DNA of 64,000 nt from Proteus faecis (GCF_003144395.1 NZ_PENZ01000017.1:1-64000); one strand, 5' to 3'; positions 1 through 9,744 are shown, counted from the first letter of the stretch. Notes: a model not told the origin generated them from the letters alone. Numbers and translations are program-made.

Positions 1-10
1 ATTGATCTTT

Positions 11-28
11 AAAGCCCTGCGGGCTTTT
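11..28 (+). terminator. Rho-independent terminator of an upstream gene
   Basis: A 7-bp perfect stem (AAAGCCC/GGGCTTT) with a 3-base loop runs into a short T tract on the plus strand. It probably ends a gene lying left of the window. A second, GC-rich inverted repeat (CGCCC/GGGCG) follows at about 42-55. Confidence 0.6.
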
Positions 29-270
29 CGCCTTATATCCCCGCCCGCATTGGGCGAGGGTTTACGGCGTTTTTCGCTAAATATATGAGGGTAAAAGATC
101 GAAAATTCCCCCTTCTTTCTAAGCAACAAAATCTTATCTCTACTATGTCAAATAAAAGGTGGGGTCTAAATAAGTTTGTATAACAATAATGTGTTTTGTG
201 GCACCTCGCACGTCTAATGTCTTGTTATTGATGTTAAATAACGTAATAACATCAGGAAAAGGGGTATATT

Positions 271-906
271 ATGCCAACACTGTTTAATATGTGGACGTTT
301 GCACTTTTATCCTTGGGGTTAGTGCTAACACCTGGTCCTAATATGATTTACCTGATTTCACGTTCAATCTCTCAAGGAAAAAAAGCGGGATTTATTTCAC
401 TAATAGGTGTGGCTGTTGGATATGTTTTTTATATGTTATTAGCTGCATTTGGTATTACCGCTATTTTCATGGCTGTACCTTATGCTTACGACACATTAAA
501 AATTTGTGGTGCTATTTACCTTTTATATATTGCTTGGCAATCAATTAAGCCCGGTGGGCGTTCTATTTTTCACCCCAAAAAATTACTTTCAGGTAATACG
601 ACAAAGCTCTTTGTGATGGGATTTATCACGAATCTGCTCAATCCTAAAATTGCATTAATGTACTTATCACTGTTACCTCAATTTATTAGTATTCAAAATG
701 GCAGCATTTTAAATCAGTCATTAGTGTTAGGCAGTATCCAAATTATTATTAGTATTGTCGTAAATGCATTGATTGTTATTGCCGCGGGCTCTATTGCTGG
801 ATTTTTCATACAAAGGCCTCGTTGGGCACTCGTTCAACGTTGGTTTATGGCAACAATCTTAGGCGCTTTAGCCATCAAATTAGCTACAGAACCGCGCGTA
901 AATTAA
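271..906 (+). CDS. LysE/RhtB family amino-acid exporter
   Basis: A 211-residue inner-membrane protein of the LysE/RhtB family, which exports amino acids or related metabolites. The sequence has the family's usual length and about six hydrophobic segments. Near the N-terminus is the signature TPGPNMIYLISRSISQG (about residues 21-37), with the conserved GP pair, and a mid-protein GFITNLLNPKIALMYLSLLPQF segment typical of RhtB relatives. The ATG at 271 follows a strong AGGAAAAGGGG ribosome-binding sequence. It stands alone, about 100 bp upstream of tadA on the same strand. The substrate cannot be told from sequence; homoserine, threonine or leucine export are family precedents only. Confidence 0.85.
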   Translation: MPTLFNMWTFALLSLGLVLTPGPNMIYLISRSISQGKKAGFISLIGVAVGYVFYMLLAAFGITAIFMAVPYAYDTLKICGAIYLLYIAWQSIKPGGRSIFHPKKLLSGNTTKLFVMGFITNLLNPKIALMYLSLLPQFISIQNGSILNQSLVLGSIQIIISIVVNALIVIAAGSIAGFFIQRPRWALVQRWFMATILGALAIKLATEPRVN

Positions 907-1000
907 AGTTTTATCTGCTATTTTTATCATAAACAATCCAAGACAATCTCTTTAGTTATCAATAGAAAACAGGGTACAATATGTTGCTATATGATAATGA

Positions 1001-1543
<543 letters not shown>

Positions 1544-1550
1544 TACCTGT

Positions 1551-2099
1551 TTACTGATAATTAAGGGTATACGTTGCTTGTGCTTGGAAAGGGCCTGTTA
1601 GTAATGTTTGGTTTTTCAGCGCAGAGGGTGATGCTTCAACATATGTCATAAAATTAAACTGAATTCGTTTATTATTAAGAAGTTGAGTTGAGCTCGGTTT
1701 TTTTAATTGAATAACATTGCGTTGAAGATCGGTAAAAACAATTCCGATACTTTTAGGATCTTCAGATCCTGTGCCGACAACAGCAAGGTGATTGGGCATT
1801 GTTGGATGCTCTTTACCATCTAGTGTGATCGTGACGCTTTTATAAATATCCTGACTGCAATTTTCTAAGCTAATACTAAAAGAAACAGGTTCACTTTTTT
1901 GAAAAGTATAGAGATCTTTAGCCGATATCTGTTTGAAATCAACTACCTTATTTTCATCACCAGCAACGATAGTACAACCATGTGCAACCACGACACCTTT
2001 AAACTCCATATCGCCACCAATAAGCTCTGTCACGGCAAAGGCTGAGGGTGACAGTAATAATAAAACAGAAATAGTAGATGTTATTATTGGGTTTCTCAT
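1551..2099 (-). CDS. pmfF: Minor fimbrial subunit PmfF
   Basis: A 182-residue secreted pilin-like subunit, last gene of the pmf chaperone-usher operon. It has an N-terminal signal peptide ending near FAVTE (about residue 22). The mature protein has the pilin layout, with a first Cys in GCTIV, a second in LENCSQ, and a C-terminal beta-strand ending in TYTLNYQ, the aromatic-rich end recognised by the chaperone. Its ATG overlaps the stop of the preceding subunit gene (TAATG), so it is probably translationally coupled. Its role as adaptor or minor subunit is inferred from position. The symbol rests on my recognition of the pmf layout. Confidence 0.8.
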   Translation of the reverse strand: MRNPIITSTISVLLLLSPSAFAVTELIGGDMEFKGVVVAHGCTIVAGDENKVVDFKQISAKDLYTFQKSEPVSFSISLENCSQDIYKSVTITLDGKEHPTMPNHLAVVGTGSEDPKSIGIVFTDLQRNVIQLKKPSSTQLLNNKRIQFNFMTYVEASPSALKNQTLLTGPFQAQATYTLNYQ

Positions 2100-3169
2100 T
2101 ACATAAACTCCGCAACTAATGTGGCATGTGCTGAAAACTCGCCTTCTGTAATTTTGCTACCTGTTTTTGCAATGGGAGCCGCAGTAACTTCCCAGTTTCC
2201 TGTAAAATTATTTAATTTCCCGACAGAAAAGTATTGATTAGGTGGCACAATCGTTCCTGATTTATCTCTTAAAACAATCCCCAGATTTGTTCTATCTACA
2301 GGTCCTGTTGTACCAAGATAATTAGGATTAAAACTAGCGATACCTGAACTTCCTGTTTGAATTTTAAACATAATTCGACTGTTAGGATTAGTAAAACTAC
2401 CCCCTTCACACTTGATTGGAATATTGCGTGTGATCTTATAATTCTGACCATTTAAATAGTCAGAAGTATTACCAACATTGCCAAAATCAAAGGTAATTGG
2501 AGATCCATTATTAAATGTACATTTATCTTCCGTGGTTAATATTCCTGAATTAATCACTAATTTTGAAATTGGCTCAGGGCCATATTCTTGGTATAAGCCA
2601 TTACCTACACGTGCATACATTTGGGCGACAGCTTGTCCTGTTAATGAAACTCCATTAATAATGGGTTTTTTTAAGCGAAATACTAATACACCACTACTTC
2701 CTGATGACATGTTAGGTTTGGGTGATTCAGGAACACGGCAACCTTGTTGCCCATTTCGATTGTTAGGCTTTTCAATAAAAGGAACGGTCGGTAGTGAATC
2801 TGGCCCCCAAATGGAAAACTTGATCTTAACATCGACGTATTCATTAAGTTCATAGTAATTATTACCTAAATAGCGCAAGTCGGAATTGGCCATAAAATAG
2901 GTACGAGAATTCGGAACTAAGGGATCTTTAGGACAATAAACTGTCGCTAAATATCTGTCGGGTAAAGAAAAATTGACTGTGGCGGTTTCGCCCGGGCGGT
3001 TATTAGGAAATGTTGCGTTATTTAACTCAACTCTAAAAATATTAGGGCCTCCAACCGTGCGAACCTCACCATGAATATAGGCAGATGCAATAATTGGAGT
3101 ACATAACATTGCGCCAGTAAAAAGTAATTTTAGCGTATTGAAATAAAAATTTGCTGTTGTTAATTTCAT
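2099..3169 (-). CDS. pmfE: Probable tip adhesin / minor fimbrial subunit PmfE
   Basis: A 356-residue secreted protein, twice the length of an ordinary pilin, as in two-domain tip adhesins. A signal peptide ends near ASAYIHGE (about residue 30). The region to about residue 205 has no pilin-like repeats and contains two Cys residues (TVYCPKD and QQGCRVP), so it is a candidate receptor-binding domain. From about LVINSGILTTEDKCTF onward it looks like a pilin domain with a Cys pair (DKCTF and PIKCEG) and a C-terminal strand ending in HATLVAEFM. It lies between the chaperone gene and pmfF and overlaps pmfF by one base. The adhesin role is inference; the receptor is not readable from sequence. Confidence 0.8.
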   Translation of the reverse strand: MKLTTANFYFNTLKLLFTGAMLCTPIIASAYIHGEVRTVGGPNIFRVELNNATFPNNRPGETATVNFSLPDRYLATVYCPKDPLVPNSRTYFMANSDLRYLGNNYYELNEYVDVKIKFSIWGPDSLPTVPFIEKPNNRNGQQGCRVPESPKPNMSSGSSGVLVFRLKKPIINGVSLTGQAVAQMYARVGNGLYQEYGPEPISKLVINSGILTTEDKCTFNNGSPITFDFGNVGNTSDYLNGQNYKITRNIPIKCEGGSFTNPNSRIMFKIQTGSSGIASFNPNYLGTTGPVDRTNLGIVLRDKSGTIVPPNQYFSVGKLNNFTGNWEVTAAPIAKTGSKITEGEFSAHATLVAEFM

Positions 3170-3193
3170 TTTATTCCTACTGGCGTCAGTTTA

Positions 3194-3958
3194 TTAATAT
3201 TTTGGTTGTTGGTCTTTCGGTGCTGCTTTACAGCTATTTTGTTGGCAAACAAATTTTAATTCTGGATGCCCACCGTAATCATTTACATACATCATGTAAA
3301 ATTGATTGACGTTACTGGTTTTAACTGGAATTTCTAGTGATGATTTAGGTGCAACCATTAAACCAGGGAAAGTGGTCAATTTGTCGCTATCTTCACCATT
3401 CAATTTATTAGAAAGCCCAATAATCGTGATGTAGTAAGGTGTCGGGTTTTCGGCAATAAATTGATTACCTTGTTTTTTAAACACTAATTGGTCTTGCCAA
3501 ATCATGCCTGGCTTTTCAGGAATAATAGCTGTTGGGCGGTAGAATAATTTAATGCGAGACTGCATTGCCATTTGCAATACGTTAGCTTGTTTGGGAGCGG
3601 GTGGAATTTCGCGTACATTTAAATAGAACAGCGATTCTCTATCTTGTGGCAAAAGTCCAATTTCTGCTGTTTTGGTAATTCTGACAACACCTTTTTGGTC
3701 TCCATCAAGACGTTGTAAAGGGGGTAACGCTACTAAAGGAGAGGCGATTTTTTGTCCGTGTTCATTTTCAACCCATGATTGTGCTAAAAAAGGAATATCA
3801 GGGCTAGTATTTTTTAGGTTTACACTCGCTGAGTTTTCGTTACCCATAAGCACAACGCGAGTTCTATCTAATGATACGCCTGCTTGAGCCGTACTCATTA
3901 TGCTGAGCGCAATTAATGAGCCACAAAAAAGCGTTTTGAGTGTGTTGAATGAGTTCAT
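3194..3958 (-). CDS. pmfD: Periplasmic fimbrial chaperone PmfD
   Basis: A 254-residue PapD-type chaperone that caps pilin subunits in the periplasm by donor-strand complementation and delivers them to the usher. A signal peptide ends near STAQAG (about residue 26). The mature protein has the two-Ig-domain chaperone features: a first domain starting GVSLDRTRVVLMGNENSASV, the alternating hydrophobic G1-type strand around ANVLQMAMQSRIKLFYRP, and the conserved KLFYRPTAI segment. A Cys pair (FVCQQNSCK) lies near the C-terminus. It sits between the usher gene and pmfE with short gaps, consistent with one transcript. Confidence 0.92.
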   Translation of the reverse strand: MNSFNTLKTLFCGSLIALSIMSTAQAGVSLDRTRVVLMGNENSASVNLKNTSPDIPFLAQSWVENEHGQKIASPLVALPPLQRLDGDQKGVVRITKTAEIGLLPQDRESLFYLNVREIPPAPKQANVLQMAMQSRIKLFYRPTAIIPEKPGMIWQDQLVFKKQGNQFIAENPTPYYITIIGLSNKLNGEDSDKLTTFPGLMVAPKSSLEIPVKTSNVNQFYMMYVNDYGGHPELKFVCQQNSCKAAPKDQQPKY

Positions 3959-3988
3959 ACAATTATCTCTAGTAATTCATTTTGTTCA

Positions 3989-6475
3989 TTAAAGTCCCTG
4001 ACATAATAATGATTCACGTTTTAGTGGATCGTTAATTACGGCTGGAATTGTAATCGTACACTGGGTTTTACCACCCCAAATCACGTTTAATGATTCATTA
4101 AGGTTAACACCGGCGATATAAACTAAACCATCTTCCATCACCATTCCCATATTTTGACCATTTTTATTGGTGATTTCGGCACCAAATGGTGGGTATGCTT
4201 GATCGACAGTTCGTAAGATAGCCATTAGGCGTTCACCTTGGCGAACAGGGAATTTATAGTAGCCAATCGCACCTTCAGTTAAAGTCGCAGAACTAATGGC
4301 TTTGTGTGTTTCAATATCTGAATCCATTTTATCAACATCAATACGAGCATCAACATTGTTATAACTGGTTAAGTCAGTTAATACCCCTATACCAAATAGG
4401 TTTGTTGTTGTGCTTTGATTATTAAATGGCACACCTGCAACGCCATCTGTATCAACCATCATGCGAGCAGTACTCGATGTCATGCTACTACTATGCAATG
4501 CAGCACCATGACGCGTTGCAGTAAACCCACCTTTAACAGTTGCACCCAGTGCAACATAATTATCTTGCTGATAACTTGCATTGGCGTTAATTTCTGCATA
4601 TTGGGAGCGGTGTTGATAATAACCATCAGTATTTGCTTTATTATCTGAGCTTAAACCTGCTCGGACACGCCATAGATTATTATAATTACTATTATCAGAA
4701 TAAGAGGCCATTTGGTTCACTTTGCCGTTACTGTCTTGCAAGCTATAACCAATGCTTCTGCCACTACCCAATGGAACTGAAATATTGAAAGAAATACTGT
4801 CATCAGTATTTCCTTTATGCTGAGTGCGGAATGCTGATAAGTTGGTATTAATCTGCTCTATACCCATAATAGAAAAATTGCGACTTACCGTAACACCATA
4901 TTGTTCTTGTGTATTTTTATCCCAATAGTTTTGGTGTCGATAAGATAGATAAAGTGTTGTCGATTTTTCAATATCATCAGCCCAAAAAGTTTTGTTACCT
5001 GTAATGGTATACATCTCTTTTTCATAACCATTGTTATTAATGCTGTTGTAACGCTCATCTATATATTGAGAGAAAGATCGGAAAGTTTTCTCTGAAAAAC
5101 GATAGCCAGCAAAAGTAATCGTACTATGGTACTCATCGAATGTTTTAGCGTAGTTCAGTTTAAATGACATCCCGTCGATATTCTCATTATCATAGGTTTT
5201 GCTATAAGATTGAGTAATATCACCTGAAAGAGTACCTAAACGCCCCATATCGTGACCTAAACCTAATGACCACGCATTGTAATCTTTAGCCGTTAATAAA
5301 ACTCCGCCATACAGTGACCATGTGTTGTTCATCCCCCATGAAAAATCGCCTTGATAAAAAACAGGGCCTTGCATTTTATGGTTATTGAGTGATGACTGAC
5401 CCATTGATGTGTTATAGCGTACTGAACCGGGGCGAGTCATATAAGGTAGATTGGCGGTTTGTACTTGGAATTCGTTTACTTTACCGTTTTGCTCTTCAAC
5501 TCTGACATTTAATTGACCTTGTACAGTATCTTGTAAATGTTTAATAGCAAAAGGGCCCGCAGGTACAGTGGTTTCATAAATTAAGCGACCATTTTGCGTT
5601 ACAGTTACTTTGGCATTAGTGTTTGCTATACCATGAATTTCAGGTGCATAACCTTGCAAAGAAGGAGGCAACATTCTTTCATCACTTTGTATATTAGCGC
5701 CTGTAAAACGAAAACTATCAAAAACTTGAGAGTTTAAATAAGTTTCACCAAGCGTTAATTTTGCTGCTTGATTTGGTAATGGTTTATATGCGTAAATCTG
5801 ATTCCAATCAAAGCTATTATTTGATGAATATTCAGATGAATAGTTTCCTTGATATTCAGCACGTAATCGCCATTCGCCAAGGTTAATCCCAGCTTGGCCA
5901 TATCCTGTCAATGAGTTGTTATTATTGCCTTTATTCGGACGCGTCGATGTCCCTGTTAAGGTATAGTCAACTAATAGCCCTGATACACCCGGATCCCACA
6001 ATTCAGGTGGTGTCCAATCCGTATCTTCATATTTCATTAATGAGCGAGGTATAACAATATCGAGAACACCACCATCATTTTTGATAGAGATACCCGGTAA
6101 TTGACTAATATCGAAACAATCTGGTGAGATTTCTTCGATAAATTTTTGATTTTCTTCGTTAACTGTTAATTTTTTTAGAAGAGTAGGGTCAATACAAGCG
6201 ATGGAGTAATTGGGTTTAACTTCAACGTAATTAATGTTTTGGCGAGGGAAATCACGACCATTTATACGGATATCTAAGTAGTAGATACCCGGAATGATGT
6301 AATTAGAGGTTGCAAAACGAGATAAATCGACATTATCTCTGTCTTCGGCATCTAGCATATGAATGTTAAATTCCACAGAATCATCTTGCTCGGCTTGAGC
6401 GACAAACGCTAAGCACAATAGCAAAATGGCACAAATGTTTTTCCATATTGTGCTGTGAAAAAAAGAAATTAACAT
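3989..6475 (-). CDS. pmfC: Outer-membrane fimbrial usher PmfC
   Basis: An 828-residue PapC/FimD-family usher, the outer-membrane pore through which fimbriae are assembled and secreted. A signal peptide ends at VAQAEQ (about residue 29). The N-terminal domain opens with VEFNIHMLDAEDRDNVDLSRF, the family's subunit-binding segment. A long beta-barrel region with the typical Y/N/S-rich strands follows, including the motif TRPGSVRYNTSMGQ. The plug region is signalled by LPPSLQGYAPEIHGIANTNAKVTV. The C-terminal domain ends with a Cys pair (KTQCTIT and SLLCQGL). Length is normal and there is no frameshift. It follows pmfA after a 178-bp gap containing a stem-loop. Confidence 0.95.
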   Translation of the reverse strand: MLISFFHSTIWKNICAILLLCLAFVAQAEQDDSVEFNIHMLDAEDRDNVDLSRFATSNYIIPGIYYLDIRINGRDFPRQNINYVEVKPNYSIACIDPTLLKKLTVNEENQKFIEEISPDCFDISQLPGISIKNDGGVLDIVIPRSLMKYEDTDWTPPELWDPGVSGLLVDYTLTGTSTRPNKGNNNNSLTGYGQAGINLGEWRLRAEYQGNYSSEYSSNNSFDWNQIYAYKPLPNQAAKLTLGETYLNSQVFDSFRFTGANIQSDERMLPPSLQGYAPEIHGIANTNAKVTVTQNGRLIYETTVPAGPFAIKHLQDTVQGQLNVRVEEQNGKVNEFQVQTANLPYMTRPGSVRYNTSMGQSSLNNHKMQGPVFYQGDFSWGMNNTWSLYGGVLLTAKDYNAWSLGLGHDMGRLGTLSGDITQSYSKTYDNENIDGMSFKLNYAKTFDEYHSTITFAGYRFSEKTFRSFSQYIDERYNSINNNGYEKEMYTITGNKTFWADDIEKSTTLYLSYRHQNYWDKNTQEQYGVTVSRNFSIMGIEQINTNLSAFRTQHKGNTDDSISFNISVPLGSGRSIGYSLQDSNGKVNQMASYSDNSNYNNLWRVRAGLSSDNKANTDGYYQHRSQYAEINANASYQQDNYVALGATVKGGFTATRHGAALHSSSMTSSTARMMVDTDGVAGVPFNNQSTTTNLFGIGVLTDLTSYNNVDARIDVDKMDSDIETHKAISSATLTEGAIGYYKFPVRQGERLMAILRTVDQAYPPFGAEITNKNGQNMGMVMEDGLVYIAGVNLNESLNVIWGGKTQCTITIPAVINDPLKRESLLCQGL

Positions 6476-6580
6476 GAATAAACGCCTAATTATTAATTAA
6501 ATAAAAACTAATTAAATAATGAATATTTATTTAATTAATTTTTATTTTATTCTTATTAAATTGAAGTGTTTTATCGAATT

Positions 6581-6606
6581 TAACGCAGAGGAAATCCCCT
6601 GCGTTA
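6581..6606 (-). other. Stem-loop between pmfA and pmfC
   Basis: Read on the operon (minus) strand, arms of 11 bases pair across a 4-base loop with one G-U wobble. It lies 47 bp downstream of the pmfA stop and about 105 bp upstream of the usher start. No long U tract follows, so it may be a partial terminator or an mRNA-stabilising hairpin, as is common after major pilin genes where the subunit must outnumber the usher. The function is inferred. Confidence 0.6.
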
Positions 6607-6653
6607 ATGCAGTAACTAATTTATTATTTAATTAATTTAAATAAATAAAACGA

Positions 6654-7202
6654 TTACTGATAATCAACTTGGAAGTTGATAACGGCTTGGAATTCACCAG
6701 GCGTTACAGTCGCTTCAGCTGATTCAGCTTGAACGTAAGCAACAAATGGGATTTTAGAAACACCATTAACTAATTGTACAGGTGTTGTTGCTGTGTTCCA
6801 TTTTACTGATTTGCTGCCAGCATCCATTAAACCGATACCTGCGCCAGAAGCTGAGCCAGATACGAAAGAAGCTAAGTCTTTATTTGTTGCATTAACAACG
6901 CTTGGTGTATAGCTAACAGTAGCTGTTTTTGCTACGGTAGTATCACAGTCTTGTAATTCGATATCTTTTTTAACGTTACCCGCTTTCTGCATATTTGCTA
7001 ATGCAGAAGTTGGGATTTCACTGAAATCAACAATAACAGGACTTGAAGAAGCTGCTAATCCACAAGCTGAATTAACAATTTCACCTTTTAATTGAATTTC
7101 GCCTTTAGTTGAGCCAATTTTTGGTGCAGGAGTTTCAGCAGTTGCAACAGAATTAATACCAAATACTAAAGCAGCAGCTAAAGCAATTTTACTCAGTTTC
7201 AT
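6654..7202 (-). CDS. pmfA: Major fimbrial subunit PmfA
   Basis: A 182-residue type-1-like major pilin and the first gene of the operon. A clear signal peptide MKLSKIALAAALVFGINSVATA is followed by mature ETPAPKIG. Cys47 and Cys86 form the expected pilin disulfide pair, and the C-terminus ends in the beta-zipper strand FQAVINFQVDYQ with the penultimate Tyr. I recognise it as very close to P. mirabilis PmfA, the major subunit of PMF fimbriae implicated in bladder colonisation; this is memory, not a search. A ribosome-binding site (AAGGGA) precedes the ATG. The long A/T-rich stretch upstream presumably carries the operon promoter. Confidence 0.93.
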   Translation of the reverse strand: MKLSKIALAAALVFGINSVATAETPAPKIGSTKGEIQLKGEIVNSACGLAASSSPVIVDFSEIPTSALANMQKAGNVKKDIELQDCDTTVAKTATVSYTPSVVNATNKDLASFVSGSASGAGIGLMDAGSKSVKWNTATTPVQLVNGVSKIPFVAYVQAESAEATVTPGEFQAVINFQVDYQ

Positions 7203-7957
7203 TATAAATAATCCCTTGAAGATCGTGCGTATTATTACTTGTAGAAAATAATATTAATATCGGAATATAAAAAATTGATTTGCATTATATTTCGAATTAT
7301 TTCGAATAATGACTGGTTTATATGATATCAACAAAGGCGCTCTGTTTGATATAACGTTTTGTTGATTTCCTCAATTTTCATATTTAATCTTGCCTATTCC
7401 ATATTAATAGAGTTTTGTATAGGTTTATTGTTTTTATTACTCACTTTGTGGGTTAAAAAGTTTATCAGGCAGATAAATTTAATAGACAATATAATTAACA
7501 TTGTCTTAACTTTACAAAAAGTAATGTTATTAACATTAGGTTAAGAAAATTAATAAAAACAATTATAGATTATCATAATATATATAATTCAATAGGTTAT
7601 ATGTTAATAAAGAGGTTGTTCAGTTAATTTTTAACGAGAAAAAAGTTTTTAACAAAATAATAATCATAAAATGAATAATAACTAATGAGATAATTCCTAC
7701 GTACTTAAGTTAATTTTTTCTTATATTTCACCTATTCTGATAGTCTTAAAATGACTATTTAGATTATTTAAAGTACAATTTACTCATCAGGTGAGTGTTT
7801 TTACTAATGAGTGTTACATTTTTTAACACATGAGTTTTCCCTATTTTTGGGAAAAAAAGACATAAAAAAATGTAACAATTTTTAATATTAAGAAAATATT
7901 AATTTAGGAGGCTTCAATGGCAGGGGGAGCTTTTCAATAGTAGAAATGAAATAAATA
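7203..7957. other. Gene-free A/T-rich region upstream of pmfA
   Basis: About 755 bp between the pmfA start and the mltF terminator hold no gene I can support. A 61-residue hydrophobic reading frame at 7359-7544 is not convincing. The right part (7740-7880) is crowded with small inverted repeats, described separately. No recombinase gene is near, so I see no evidence for an invertible promoter of the MR/P type. The pmf promoter must lie here, but I cannot place it with confidence. Confidence 0.6.
7812..7877. repeat. Nested inverted repeats in the pmfA-mltF gap
   Basis: An outer perfect 13-bp inverted repeat (TGTTACATTTTTT at 7812-7824, its complement at 7865-7877) encloses a perfect 7-bp repeat (TTTTCCC at 7835-7841, GGGAAAA at 7849-7855). 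Smaller palindromes lie just to the left: ATAGTC/GACTAT at 7740-7758 and ACTCA/TGAGT around 7782-7796. It could be a cruciform, a regulator-binding region, or a remnant of an inserted element. Confidence 0.7.
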
Positions 7958-7976
7958 AGCCTCTATAAAAGAGGCT
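7958..7976 (-). terminator. mltF terminator
   Basis: A perfect 7-bp stem (AGCCTCT/AGAGGCT) with a 5-base loop. On the minus strand it is followed by a T-rich tail (TATTTATTT), 34 bp downstream of the mltF stop. Confidence 0.7.
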
Positions 7977-8010
7977 ATGTTGTTTAATTGGCTGTTTTTA
8001 AGTACAAAAA

Positions 8011-9480
8011 TTATTGATAAGCCATATCTTGAGTCAATGGTGATCTTCCTTGTTTTTCATCATCTCCATCATCTTCTTTATCTTTAGATAATATTTTATT
8101 TTTGCTCTCTTTGGCTTGAAGGTAACCAACAAGGCTGAGTTGGTATCGTCGAATGTTTTCAACATAGCGATAAGCCTCATGGCCTCTGGCATAGCCATAA
8201 GGGAGATTTTCATAATATTTCTTTTGGCTAAGTAGAGGTAGTCTTGATTTTACATCTAGCCAACTGTCAGGATCGGCATTTTGCTGCTCAGTAAGTCTTC
8301 TGGCATCAAGCATATGGCCAAATCCTATATTATATGCTGCTAATGCAAACCAAATTTTTTCATCTTCAGGGATAGAATCGGGTAAACGCGAAAGGAGGTG
8401 CTGAAGATATTGCGCTCCTCCTCGAATACTCTCTTCAGGATCAAGCCTATCAGTAACGCCCATACTTGATGCCGTGGGACGAGTTAACATCATCAATCCT
8501 CTCACTCCTGTTGGTGATGTAGCATGAGGATCCCAATGTGATTCTTGCCATGCCATAGCGGCCAATAACCGCCAATCGAAAGTATCTGCATACTTTTCAA
8601 AAAGGGGCTGATAGTTTGGTAAAACAGAATCTATCGCTGTAATAAAAGAGATAGTATCGAAGTAATCAAACGAACCCACATGACCAAAATACTTTTCTTC
8701 AAGTCTTGCTAACACATCGTCTTGAGATAATTGATTAAAGTAATCAAGCATTGCCGCATATAAGCTATTATCTTCACCATCCGGCAAATACCATGTTAAT
8801 GGTCGACTTTCAGTGACTTCAAACCCTACAGCAACATTAGGATGAATGCGTTGTTGTACTGCAACACTGATTGAGTCCGCTAACACATAAGTTATTTTGC
8901 CTTCAGATAATGCTTCTAGCAGTTGTGATGTCGTCTGATTATCTGATTCTTCCCATTCAAGTTCGGGATATTGCGTCTCTTTTAATGTTCGCAATAAACT
9001 TGCATGAGCAGAGCCTGCAGTGACAACAAGGCGCCCATCTAACGTATCAAAGCTACGTGGTCTTAATGTCCCTTTACGGTAAATGAGTTGTTGAGAAACT
9101 GAAAAATAAGCAGGTCCACTGCGTGTCGTCTCTAATCTCTCTTTATTATAAAGTAATCCGGCGGCGATAAAGTCAGCTTTATTATTCTCCAGATCATCAA
9201 ACATTTGGTTGATATTTGTCCGCATATTAACGACAAGTTTCACGCCTAGGTAATCTGCAAAGCGTTTAACTAATTCATAATCGAAACCTACGGGGTCCTT
9301 TTTATCGTTCATCGTTATCAATGGTGAAGGTATCGTACTAATTCTTAACTCACCACGAGATAAAATCTTATTTATCTGCGCTTTTTGCCTATCTGGCCAT
9401 GTAATATTCAACGCGATAATAGCCGCTGAAAAGAGCGCTATGATAACGATAACGAAATAGTTTATCCTTATATTATTCAA
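8011..9480 (-). CDS. mltF: Membrane-bound lytic murein transglycosylase F
   Basis: MltF cleaves peptidoglycan glycan strands to 1,6-anhydromuropeptides at the outer membrane face. The 489-residue protein has an N-terminal hydrophobic export segment (residues 8-25), then a periplasmic solute-binding-protein-like regulatory domain (about 40-265, starting [15 protein letters not shown]). A C-terminal family 1 lytic transglycosylase domain follows, with [25 protein letters not shown]; Glu313 is the expected catalytic acid. The Asp/Glu/Lys-rich tail after about residue 455 is unstructured-looking. It diverges from purL across 264 bp. E. coli MltF is slightly longer (518). Confidence 0.94.
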   Translation of the reverse strand: MNNIRINYFVIVIIALFSAAIIALNITWPDRQKAQINKILSRGELRISTIPSPLITMNDKKDPVGFDYELVKRFADYLGVKLVVNMRTNINQMFDDLENNKADFIAAGLLYNKERLETTRSGPAYFSVSQQLIYRKGTLRPRSFDTLDGRLVVTAGSAHASLLRTLKETQYPELEWEESDNQTTSQLLEALSEGKITYVLADSISVAVQQRIHPNVAVGFEVTESRPLTWYLPDGEDNSLYAAMLDYFNQLSQDDVLARLEEKYFGHVGSFDYFDTISFITAIDSVLPNYQPLFEKYADTFDWRLLAAMAWQESHWDPHATSPTGVRGLMMLTRPTASSMGVTDRLDPEESIRGGAQYLQHLLSRLPDSIPEDEKIWFALAAYNIGFGHMLDARRLTEQQNADPDSWLDVKSRLPLLSQKKYYENLPYGYARGHEAYRYVENIRRYQLSLVGYLQAKESKNKILSKDKEDDGDDEKQGRSPLTQDMAYQ

Positions 9481-9646
9481 TAGGTTGGTTCTCGTTAACG
9501 TTGTTTATTGTTGTGTGTAAAATCGTCATTTTAACATGGATAAATTTCCAGTAATCGAGCATTTTGCTTAACATATTGGCAAGACGCAACTTGATTACAC
9601 CAATTAATCATTAAAACACTCTAAGTTAAATGCCGTTATTTTGTTC

Positions 9647-9662
9647 ACGCAAACGGTTTCGT
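9647..9662 (+). promoter_or_regulatory. PurR operator upstream of purL
   Basis: ACGCAAACGGTTTCGT matches the PurR box consensus (ACGCAAACGTTTTCNT type) at nearly every position. It lies 83 bp upstream of the purL start and just upstream of a plausible -10 (TATACT at 9680-9685), where a bound repressor would block RNA polymerase. PurR repression of purL is established in E. coli; its operation here is inferred. Confidence 0.85.
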
Positions 9663-9744
9663 CTGAGCGGTTATTCTATTATACTAGGCGCGTTTCCCCT
9701 GAATGATTGATCAGGCTAGCTGCTAAAAGAGAGAACTCAATACT

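Noticed and set aside
2478..2855. 125-residue open frame antisense to pmfE
   Set aside because: It lies wholly inside pmfE, has no ribosome-binding site and no recognisable domain; it is a shadow of the pmfE codons.
7359..7544. 61-residue hydrophobic frame upstream of pmfA
   Set aside because: Non-ATG start in very A/T-rich DNA, no ribosome-binding site; composition alone explains the hydrophobicity.
7203..8010. Invertible promoter element for pmf phase variation
   Set aside because: Inverted repeats are present, but they lie too close together to flank a promoter switch, are far from pmfA, and no recombinase gene of the MrpI type is nearby.
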